This document shows positions 36,057 through 46,846 of a stretch of DNA of 64,000 nucleotides, one piece after another. The notes below the pieces were generated by a model that was not told the origin of the DNA, did not search any database, and was given only the letters and a program-made list of their open reading frames with translations. The stretch covers positions 3,348,001-3,412,000 of the forward strand of contig CM082577.2 of assembly GCA_040954595.2 (NCBI GenBank), given 5' to 3'. Both the position numbers and the translations under genes were made by a program. Position 1 is the first letter of the stretch. The number at the start of each line of letters is the position of its first letter. This stretch comes from Balanoglossus misakiensis. Taxonomy: Eukaryota; Hemichordata.

Positions 36057-39000
36057 ATTTACAAATTAGTCGGAATAGCGAAACCAATCTGGCGGAATTT
36101 ATTGCACTGTGCTCACCACAGGATTACCTAGAAAGCACCATTCGAACATCTGTATGAGAACAATCACTACACATTTTTTTACACTACCGCCATCAATGCG
36201 TGACGACACTTGAAATCCCAAATGATCAGACGTCGAGTTACCGTATACACAAATACGGTTATAAAGCATCATTGGCGCAAATCAACACGAGACGCATCGG
36301 TGAGATTTCTTGGGCTGGTGTGTCGAATTTCGCCTTGGGCATGGGACCGTTTTTAAATAGCTCCTTTGAGTTCACTGGTTATTAAGTCCGCGTTAGTTTA
36401 TTTCGCTTCATACAAAATAACGAGAGGGGATCATTAAATTTCATGTGGATAAGTGCTTCTTCGGGCCATGTTATTTCTCCACTTTCCCAATTTCAAGAAG
36501 GATTCGGCGCGCTCCGAATTGGCCATATTTCTCATTTTTCGTGATTATATTTCACGGTTTTTGATGTCATTGTTGTCAATCGTGTTCCGTCAAGAGTCTA
36601 ATAGGACTTCCAAAGTCTGACGAAAACCATCATCCCTTAACTTTTTCGTCGGTGCCTATTTTTTGCTGATGTTGTGACTATTCTGGGAAGAGGCGAGATA
36701 TCGCCCTTCAGGGAGAGATTGACGCTTCGGTATACTTCTTCTAATCCACTGTTTCACTATACAATAAACTTGATACCCGACTTATTTCATACCCATCTCT
36801 CTGATTGGTTGAAGATTCTAATATCTCCAGCAGTTGCGCCGTTGATTTTAATGAATGCACCAAGAGCCTCGTTCTCCCTGACGAACTTGTGCCGCCCTGC
36901 GTGCGTAATACGTTTTCGTTGGCGTCGACATTTTCACATACTCTGAAAAGTTCAACAGAAATATGAAAAATTGCCTCGGCTAACAACTCCAAGAATGATT
37001 TTACAAGTACAGCTGATACAGGGGGCAAATGAGGCCGGGAAAATTATGAGCCGTTTGATCAGATGTCTTTATGGCCGAGGAAGAGTAAATTTTGATGTGA
37101 TTGGTCGGGAGCCTGTGATGACTGGGAAAGAAAGGGGGATGAATGATCGTCATTACGTAAAACATAAAGGGAGAACCCAGGGCGCCCTTGTTATATATCA
37201 CACGAATTATGACATATAGCAGAATTCCCTTTGGAAATATCACCTAGATATGCGCTCCAGTGTTTTCCTGACACCTGCGTGAGAACCCCCCCCCCCCGCC
37301 AGCTGTTTTTTTGATCGTCTCCGCACCGTGGTTCTTTCTGTTGTTCGCAGACAGCGGCGTCACTTTTTTCCTCGGGGTGTACTTTTCGGGAGCTTTAACG
37401 ATATCTTGTTCATTTTATTGTCTGGGTATAACTGTTGCTTCGTTCTGAGAGGCCTGATAAACTGGATCTCGTAAGAATCGGGGCGTACGGGACGACATTC
37501 TCCGGTGACTAAGGACAAACAACACATGCCCCCACCATGTTAAACGGCACAAAAGTTACAATATTTGTCAAGTTAAACTCCGAACATATTCTTGTTCCGT
37601 ACACAGCTTGACTTGAATTACTTTATGCCTACCCGTTGCTACGGTAAATAACCAAGCTTCGCGAGATCTCGCAACGAGCGGGAAATGGTCTATCAAATAA
37701 TGTGTGTGATCCTGGAGACTCTCACTGCTGTCTTGTGAGCCATTTTATGATGATTCATGATCACGAGACAGCGATCGCCAGATTCATTCGTCATCTTTCT
37801 CGATAAAGCGCTAAAACAACAGAAGAATGCGCGGTAAATCTCGGTCTACGTGCTACCAACTCATCGAGGGCACATCTCAGTTGCAGATTACATCTCTGCG
37901 CTGTAAGAATGGGCATTTTCCCCTACTGTTTTGGCATGCTATCGCAGGTCGATTTTTCACTCTTAAAATGTTACCGTAAATCACAATTCTCCGAGTGGGG
38001 AGAAAACGCTGTCGGTTAATTGGGCAATTATTCAAGTGATTTTCTTGTAATGTGTACTCGCCTCAAGGTGTGACATTCCCCCCGCCTGCCAATAGTAGAA
38101 ATCGTCTCTATGCTATCATCAACAGCTATTATGAGTTAATTATTTTCAAGTCAGAAGAATGCGAGGAGGACTTTGCATATTTACTGACGCGAAGGAAACA
38201 GGGATTGGTTTTGACAAATGTGCCCGATGTCCGTCGGTGGCTGTCAGTAATTCTTCCAGCGTAATACTTGTCCATGTGTGTACGTCCCTTTGTGGACATC
38301 TGTTAGAATAGTTATCACGTGTAAAAGAGTGTTTTAATTGAGAAGAATTTTTTATCCCTCAGGGCAAAAATATTAAGAGCTAAATCTCGCCAAAATTATA
38401 AATCGATGCAACCAATGCTGTCCTTGACTTCTAAAGGTCACGTGTGACCCCTTTTATTAGTTTTAACTATCCATTAAGCTTTTTGACATTATCCATTTCA
38501 ATGTTTTATTTTTTTTTAACTTGTCCATTCCATTCTTATGGTCAGAACGGTTTGCGTTTTTAATGAATTGTTCTGCGGAGTCATTACTGTTGGAATTATA
38601 TCATATTTTACATAAATACAATTTTACGCGAGAGCTTCGTTCAAATGAAACCATGCAAAAGATTAATAAAGATACGATGGCCATTATTTTATTTGAGCCA
38701 TCAAACAATGGACAAATTGCCCGACACCGGAATTTATCGTGGAAATCTGTAACTCTCTTGCATTATTTACACCGCTCTCACCGTAAGTGGTTGTTGTAGC
38801 AATTTTCAAATGTCACCAAAAGAGATTTATTTGGCTGTGGGGTATTTTTGGCGGCCATTCTGCAGGTGACTTGTCGTTCCCACAGCGATACCAGCGTGTC
38901 CTTTGCGGAAACTCAGTTAGCGACCGAAAACCAAAGTGCCAGATAAGCATGTTAAAAGATACGATCGATCGCGATCACTTCATCTAAGCCATTAAGTCAG

Positions 39001-40312
39001 TGTATCGTACACGGGGCTTTACCCGGAGCATTACAGAAATGATGACAGCGTACATTATATCTTCTATTAAAATGAAAATTGCCATTATCTACTACATTAA
39101 AGGTAGAGAGCAAACAATGAGGACCAGTCTATATATGGGCAAACAGTGAATTACTGTGTTTAAAGTACCGACCAAATTGCAGAAAACAGAGCATTTCCAC
39201 GGATAAAAGGTATTTAACCATAATATCTTGATGACACAAATTTCGAATTTATCGTTCAAAAAAACGGGGGAATTAATACTTTACGAGTCATTCTAAAAAT
39301 TGTCGTTGCACATTTAGGTACTTCATCCCCCGCTGGACTTTATGGCTGTTTTCGTGAAAACGCAACCATTTTGGGAAAAAAGTGCTAGTGATTGACGTCA
39401 TCACGCATGTCAACTTTGCTGCGTCCCCTGTTAGGCGCGTCGCTCGCACTTAGAACCGAATCATAAATTATAGAAATGTTAGTAAGAACATGATGGCAGT
39501 TTTTTCATAGTTCCTGATGACGATGTCTTATGATCGATGGGTTTCTGTGTCAGACACGAGTTTTTGCCGAATATGCCATTATTCGTAACAAAACCACGTG
39601 TAGACTAACAAAATGGCGGACGATTTTATAGGTCATCGCTGTCCACTCTGCGCAGAATCCCCATCGTGGACGGGGGTGGCACATCCAGGTCTCCGACCCA
39701 CTGTCCCCTGAAAGTGAACTCCATGTCGCCTCTTTTTATCGGTCCCATTTTAATTTCACCATGACTGGCGTGGTAATCATATGCCTTTTTTAGTTTCCGC
39801 CATTACACGATGAAGCTTAGCAAACTGAAGGCGCCGGCGGAAGTCATAAGAACGACAAATTTGTAGTTTACTTTCCAGCTGAACCACGTGTAAATTTACC
39901 ATCGTGAATGAAAGCCCGCGCAAAAGAAATGAACTAAACGTCCGCGCGTATGCGGAACTTGATAGACTTTCGTAAAAGGTGCATGGGTGGCGCCGCAAAA
40001 CTGGCAAATTTTGGCAAGAATTATGGTATATGTGTGGATTTTTAAGCGCGCTGTTTGCTTTTCGTTCTTGTGAAAAGGAAACTACCGTCCCTCAGCCATC
40101 TCAGAGTGAAAATGTACAAAAGATTGACCGCGTATACGGTAACATGTCACGGATATTAAAATATCGTTTGTTGTGTGTGGTAATCTAACGGTTTTGTTTG
40201 AAGTGTATCAGCTGAATACTAATGTCTCCTTTCTTCAGACCGTCGCCGTTTGTCTAATTAATCGCCAAATTTCTCGATCACAGAATATTCATTTAATAAC
40301 CGCCATGGATTT

Positions 40313-40330
40313 ATTTGACACGTGTCAAAT
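40313..40330. promoter_or_regulatory. 18-bp perfect palindrome with E-box (ATTTGACACGTGTCAAAT)
   Basis: A perfect palindrome with a CACGTG E-box centre inside TGACA/TGTCA half sites, which resemble Meis/TALE or T-box half sites. Its surroundings (40180-40400) contain homeodomain-type TAATTAAT, GAATATTC and TTTAATAA. A regulatory role is inferred. Confidence 0.4.
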
Positions 40331-40657
40331 CTTCTGCTCCCATGAACGTTCGCCGTAATTGGCGTCTTATAATTTATTACCTCAATAATAATGCGTGTTT
40401 TTATCTTTTCTGTTTGCCGAGTCGCTTTCATGGCTTCAGGCGTATTTTGATCTGGTCATACGATTCAAAATGTTAACGATCAAAGAAAACTGGGCGTGGA
40501 TTATTTTTTCGAAGCAAGTTCTTCGCCTTGTGGGATAACGGTTACCACGGACGTCGGGGTAACTGTCGCGGTTGCATTTCCATATCTCACGGGCCGCATA
40601 ATAAGTTTTAACTGAAAAAGAAATGGCCCAGTCTTGACGAAACGCGTGATCGGGTTT

Positions 40658-40678
40658 AAACCGGTGTAAACCGGTTTA
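40658..40678. promoter_or_regulatory. Paired Grainyhead-type sites, 10-bp period
   Basis: AAACCGGT at 40658-40665 is followed by the palindrome TAAACCGGTTTA at 40667-40678. The two cores are ten bases apart, about one helical turn. Confidence 0.4.
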
Positions 40679-43144
40679 TGAGATCGTAGTCGTGACAAAA
40701 AAATATATTCTTGTTTAATTTTATTGATCTGTCAGTTATTGGTACTAAGCATTTTTGGTCAAATTGTCACTGTACTCTAAGTTCAAAACTATAAGTTATA
40801 ATATAAGTCGATATCTTATCTCCACAATCAAAGCATTGAACATGGTAAATGATAAAATACTATCAAGTGACGTTGCGGCGTTTTCATACCTGTCGAGTTT
40901 ATCAATTTGAAAGGCCAACACCTCATGATCGGAGCTGTACCAGTTGATTATCGGCGCGCTCTCCGGAACTGATTGCGTTGTCATGGTGCAAAGACGTATC
41001 ATTCATCACTGCCGTCACATTGTTTCACCAGATAACGACATGTTGGTTATCAACGGTTATCGGACGACCCGCGGAAAAAAAATAAGCAGGAATATCGACC
41101 TGCACAGGAATGTGCAGCTAACGTGAAAACATTAGCTTTCATTTCCCGCCCTTTTTAGTGTCGTCTACCCGTCGTTCTCTGACAGAGAGACACATCCTTC
41201 GCATAAATGCGACCAAGCTATACTCGAACCCGTGGTCAAGAGATCCCCCGGATGACAAGTTGAAATTGCTCGCTATTAATTACAGCAAATGGATGCCTTC
41301 TCTTTATTTTTGACAAGGTACATTCCGTGAAATGATCGAAGTCAAGATAGCGGAAGACAGGGAAATGCATTACCGCGCCGTAGACAGCTTTTTGGCTGTT
41401 CAATTACGGAGCAAACAATTCCAATTTTGCGATACGTTTTTGGCTCTTTCTCCGACACTGACCAGCCCTACTCTTCTTGTTTTGCCTCGATGGATGTGAT
41501 TTGCGACGCCGAAAGAGCTGCCATCAATCACCTGAGTCGCTAGGCAACGATATCCTACGTGCATGACAAGACCACTTGATTTGGAAACTTCCATCAGTAA
41601 TATAGTATCCCTATTTAATTTATAGTGTTGCTAAAACGATGTTTAAGGGTTTAATTAGTACAAAAATAGATTACAAACTCTTTCGTTTTTTAATTTTCGA
41701 GAAATCGCAAATGAATGTTTGCGCACTTCGTCCAAAGCATCGGGCTGATAACTGGACGCAATGGACATCCTACCTTACGTTTCACGTACTTACTTACCGT
41801 TGTTTTAGAGTTAAGTTGAGATTGTATTAGCTGGCTTGACGTTTCTACAACACGTACCATACATTCCCAAGCAGCGTAGCAGATCCTCTTTTAGCTTTCC
41901 ATGATTGATTTTTTATTATTATTGTTTACAATGCGTTAAGCGTCTAACACCCGTCCTTTGCGTGCCACCCCTTGTTATCAGAAACAACGTTTCTTCATTT
42001 CACACCGGTGTTCCAAACGACCGACCTGAAACCGTTGATTAAGATGCATGCTGCCCTCAATTGCTGTACACTGTAAATCTCAGAAGACGTGTAAACAAGC
42101 GGGCTATTTGCACTGAGAAGAGGTTAACAAGACCAGATCCTTCGCCCATCCATCTTTGTTACTCTTGAATTATCCGGCGCGGGTGCCACGCAGAGATACG
42201 TGTGTATATGTAACGTATTATTAGAGCCCACTGTTTGCAAAATGCTTCGACTTATTTCCAGCGCCGCCCGTAGCAAAATACCCAACTTATATCACACTTT
42301 AACCACTGTACAATCTCCTATGCGTTTTGACACATCAAGAGAGCCACTATAGGCTAATCTGACTTTATTAAGGGCATAATCGCTTTCGACTCACCTGTGC
42401 TCAAGATGGCTGGTGGACAGATACTGTGTTGAGGTTACCATGGGTAAAGATGAGTCTACAGTAGCACGATTTTCAAAGATCATCACCTCCTTAAAACATT
42501 TTGCGATTGTTGCGTGCTTTGCCGAGGAAAACCAAAATTATTGGAAATAATTGTTTACCATGGAAACAAGTATAGGCCTTACAATGGTAGGGAGTTTAAA
42601 TGATTCTTGAATGCTCTCTGCGGTCAACACAGCGCTCTTTTCGAGGCTATTAAGCATATATTATCGATTCTCTGGGAGTTCAAAACTAATTAAAATGCGC
42701 TGGAAATTTACAGCATGTCTGAAATAGAATTAAGAGGGTGCAGAGTTCAAAATGCGAGATCTTTTACGGTCATGAGGTATTTTAAGAGAGGACGTCGCCG
42801 CATCATCCTCCGAGTATGAAGTATGCTTTTTTTCAGTGAGATTACCACAGAGAGCAATTATTACATTCTCGTCATAAAAAATCGATCAGCAGATGTTATA
42901 ACTGGGACACTTTTGCTCGGTGCTTTTGTATATGTTGAGTCGGTGTCCGTTCCGAGAGCGGACTTCTCCTCTGGGACAATTGTCTATTCATTAGCCGAAT
43001 CCTATTGGGCCTACAATGATCCAACCTGATACCAGGTGTTTATTCTACATGTGAGAATGCGACATTCCATGTCTACGTTTCGTCTATAGTAAAAGCATAA
43101 CTTGTATAAGACGTTATGACGTTTTACATATAACCAAAAGTAAC

Positions 43145-43190
43145 TCACACGCACAGCACACACACACGCACACACACACACACACACACA
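43145..43190 (+). repeat. (CA)n microsatellite
   Basis: Mostly CA dinucleotides with a few CG interruptions. Confidence 0.95.
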
Positions 43191-43734
43191 TGCAGGCTGT
43201 CTATACCTAACAACCTGTTTATTTATCTGCCCCAGCCGAATCATATATTCAAACGGCAATTTGATATACACGTATACAAAGATACACAGTACACCTCCAT
43301 GTGTTGATTTATGTTGAACCTCGGGCCATTTGCAATTATTCGAATTCGCTGAATAAATGTTTTCACTCGCGGGAATTGTCAAATTTATTGTTTCGCAGAG
43401 AGTAAAGAGAAAATTCTCTCGGGCATGTAATGGGTGGCAGGCCAGCACGCTCGGTGAGAATTTGCCAGGTAGGCCACGGAACGAAGTCTGCTTTGGTCAA
43501 TTAAGCATCAGCCGATGCGACAGTAATACCTCGCAAATGTTTTGTTGGCAGTTTTTTATGCACTTCGAACGTAAATCTTACTTTCCACAAGACAACCGCA
43601 AGTATAATCGATGAGGACAAACTCCGGATACCGTCATAACTGTAAATATGGGATTTGTAAACACTTAAATTATATTTTACTTAAAGTTTACGCCGCGATG
43701 ATACACTAGTAAAACCGGATAAGTAGGTATAGGC

Positions 43735-43818
43735 AGGTTGGTTGGAGTGTGTGTGTTTGTATTTGGACGGGCGGGCGTGTAGTTAGTTAGTTGGGTTGCT
43801 TGTTGGTTAGGTCGGTAG
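43735..43818 (+). repeat. Degenerate GTTG/GT/TAGT simple repeat
   Basis: A purely simple-sequence stretch of GGTT, GTGT, GGGC and TAGT units. Confidence 0.75.
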
Positions 43819-46585
43819 ATATGTAGGAGTATACTTTAGGTAGATACGAGTGCCGTCGCTAGCTCCAGAATATAAACGCTGCAGTGACACAGACGGTAGC
43901 ATTGTACGTGCGTCTAACTTCATTCGTCCCTTCGAGGCCGCAACTCCAGTGGCTTTCGCGTGACGTCATCGAACCTGTTGAAAGTGGTGACTGAAGTCGG
44001 CGGCCACGCCCTACTACTCTGTCGGCATCCCTTTGTTACATCTCCGCCGTGTTGAAAGCGTCCTATGACATAGCCTCAATTTTCCGCCAATTTTAATCCA
44101 GTTCTTTGAAGTGTTGCAGGCAGCTTTCTATATATTTGAGCGGGATTTTTTTGTTTTGCGTGGCGTAACGTGATTTCAATTTCAGAGAGTGGTACGTGTA
44201 CTTTCTGCGATAAAAATAAAACGCTCTAAGTATGGTAGCTGTGTATACGTTGAAGGTGCAATTAGGCATATGCGTGTTAGATCGACTTGTGATTGCAGCA
44301 GACGTGTAGCTATACGTGATAGTCCTCCGCTCTAATTGTAAACCGACAGGATGGAATCCCTGGCTTCGGGTCTGACTGTGGGGGCGCACTCTGTCGATCG
44401 GTTGATCAATGCTGACAACATGCTGTTCGGCCCTGAGGCCTTGCGTACCGCAGCTACAAAGCCCCCCTCGCTAACGATTGCAAGGCCCGGCACTTCAGCG
44501 AACAAAATCGGCTTCTGAAAGCGCTGAGTGTTTCAACTACATCAAAAGTTGCACCACTCTCTCACAAAATGTGCTTTTATGTCTAAAGTTCTGTTTGCTT
44601 TCATCGACGAAGTAAAGCATGTTTTGGGAGGAAGGGCGTATTTTTTTCTCTAATTGAATGTACACATGCTTTGATGACGACGCCGAATAAACGGAGCGTT
44701 ATGAGTCAACAGTTGCGAAATTGCAAAGCCCCATCCCCGCGCTTTGTCGCCGCGCACCGCGGAGAAGCCAAACAAAACTCGAGGACGGAATAATTGCCAT
44801 CTTGTGTTATTTGGAATAGGTTAGTTTCAAATTGCCAACTTCCGAAAGAGACCACGTCGATAGGCAGTTAGATGTCTCGGCTTGCTAACGAGCTTCAATT
44901 AGGGAAAATCAGCATAGGAACTCACCGAAGCGCGATTGTTCGACCACTCAAAAAATACGAATACTCAATACACGTGATGACGTAGCAAAAGGGGGGGGGA
45001 TCTTCTTCCAGATCTGGTTCATTGAACCGAACGGTAAATGCTCGCATACAGTTCATGGACTCGACCTATCTACAAGACGCATAGCGGCCGTTCGCATCTG
45101 AGGAGGGTAACGCAAATCCAATCTTCCAGACTTTCGAGAACGCATCCATCATGATCGCCCGTTTTTTCATCTTCAAATGATGGTTATTCCCTGGCGAGAC
45201 GCACACCTCTTTCGTATAAGGAGAAATATGAACCATCTAAACAAAATCAGTACTGTCATGTCATTTTCTTTATTATTTACACAAATCCTTTGATTCCCGG
45301 TAAATAACCTAGGCGATACATTACATGCGTTAAACACTGTAAGTCCCACAATCACGTACTTCGAAAGAACAATGATTCTGTTTCTATGTACATACATCAT
45401 TACAAAACAGTGCACAATAAAGTTTTCGCCCCTTTTGATCGCCGACAGTTTTTAATCTACAAAAGTCTGCTGGTCGAACGTTTTTCACATTGTCATTACA
45501 GACTATAAAGTTTGTGTTGTCTTGTTAAAGAAAATCTAACATCGTCCTGAAACACAAATAACCTAGAGATTTAAGTAGCTGTAAATACGCACATACATAA
45601 TTGAATGAAGCCTTGCCAGGGCTTGCAGTATTCACGAGCCGAAGTGATTGGGCACCCTCAACTCGCTGGAAATAACCTCAACTTTCATTTTGACAAATAT
45701 TGTTGTCCAGGTAACGGCTATCTTTCTCGTCTGTTGGGCAATGATCGTTCAACGTTTGAAAGACGGTTCATCACCCAAACTAACGATAAACTTTTGTCGT
45801 CACGTGCGAGCGAACTTCCTTCTAGAAATCAAAGCATATCCACTTCAACAAATCGCCGAACCGTGTTTATATTTACGGTGCGCTTCGTCAAGGTCGTTTA
45901 GTTGCGTTGTCAGGACGCCCACAAGAGTTTTCTCTTTTGTACTTCGCGAATACTGGTGCTGCATCGTTAGTTGGTGTCTGCGCTACCATGACTACTACAG
46001 GAAATTGTTCATCATCGCCAGAGAGTGAATGTGGAGAGCTTTTGATTTCAAAGCTGCAACTCCGAATGTTTTGATCATATTCGAGCCGAACAAAGGCAAT
46101 TTTGTTGCCGTCTTAAAAGTTCGACAGTTAATTTTTGACGCCTTGTATTGCTAATGGCTTTGCGATGTACAAGAAGTCAAGGGTGCTATCAGACGAAAAG
46201 AAACCATCAATATAAATATACATGTAAAGTAGCATCAATAATAATTACAGTTACTGCAAGGTATAAACATGGATTTCCAGATGCGACTTTAAACAGGATT
46301 CCTTTGGGCAAATATTCGCGCTATAGCCTATGAAATATCATTATTACGGTTTTAAAATATTAAATTCTCCTTGAATCAAGGTGTCGGGGAAACATACTTT
46401 AAGCAATTACAGATCTCGTAGTCGTCAGACTAAAAGTTATGAACATAATATGGGGCAGAAATCTCTCTTCAAGATGGTTAAAAGAGCTTAATTTTGTTTA
46501 AACGAGCGAATTCTGCAAGTTAAACTTATTTTACATCATATTTACAATGTACACAAGCAACGTTTGTAAAGAAAGGCACAACGCG

Positions 46586-46846
46586 TCAGTGAAAACTGCC
46601 GTTGGTGGCGCTCGTCAGGAGCGCGACCAGGACGCTGATCCATCCCGCGAGAAGGACGCTCCCGCCGGAGAATGAGAGGATCTCGTAGTTGCAGTAGTCG
46701 CTGCTGCAGCAGTAGAAGCACTCGGTGACGCCCGATGCTTCCATGCACGTCGTGTCTGCGGCTGCGTCACAGGAGAGTGGCGCCGAGCCGCCGGTGTAGG
46801 TCTCGTTGCACAGTCTCGTAGTGGTGCCGTTGCTGTCGAGAACCGT
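46586..46846 (-). CDS. Mucin-Ly6 gene exon 5: C-terminal half of the three-finger domain and GPI signal
   Basis: A 261-nt exon with acceptor AACATTTCAG, phase 0, stop TGA. It encodes seven cysteines (416, 429, 437, 446, 449, 450, 455), ending FYCCSSDYCN, the diagnostic Ly6 C-terminal motif, then a Ser/Gly segment and the hydrophobic run VLLAGWISVLVALL. It carries two further N-glycosylation sequons. Confidence 0.87.
   Translation of the reverse strand, partial: TVLDSNGTTTRLCNETYTGGSAPLSCDAAADTTCMEASGVTECFYCCSSDYCNYEILSFSGGSVLLAGWISVLVALLTSATNGSFH

Larger units (their letters stand above)
31080..46585. other. Gene-poor block downstream of the mucin-Ly6 gene
   Basis: No defensible gene. Contents include microsatellites at 31535-31588, 35915-36056, 43145-43190 and 43735-43818, an NRF1-like GCGCATGCGT at 33730-33739, an 18-bp palindrome at 40313-40330, Grainyhead-type sites at 40658-40678, and CREs at 39393-39400 and 43961-43968. 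A short frame beginning AAAATGGCGG near 39612 encodes about 32 residues with CPLC but has no splice donor. The last few hundred bases may be 3' UTR of the mucin-Ly6 gene. Confidence 0.5.

Noticed and set aside
35799-36157. Frames rich in Ile, His, Phe and Ser over 100 codons
   Set aside because: Products of the compound TTTA/TTCA/TCCA repeat.
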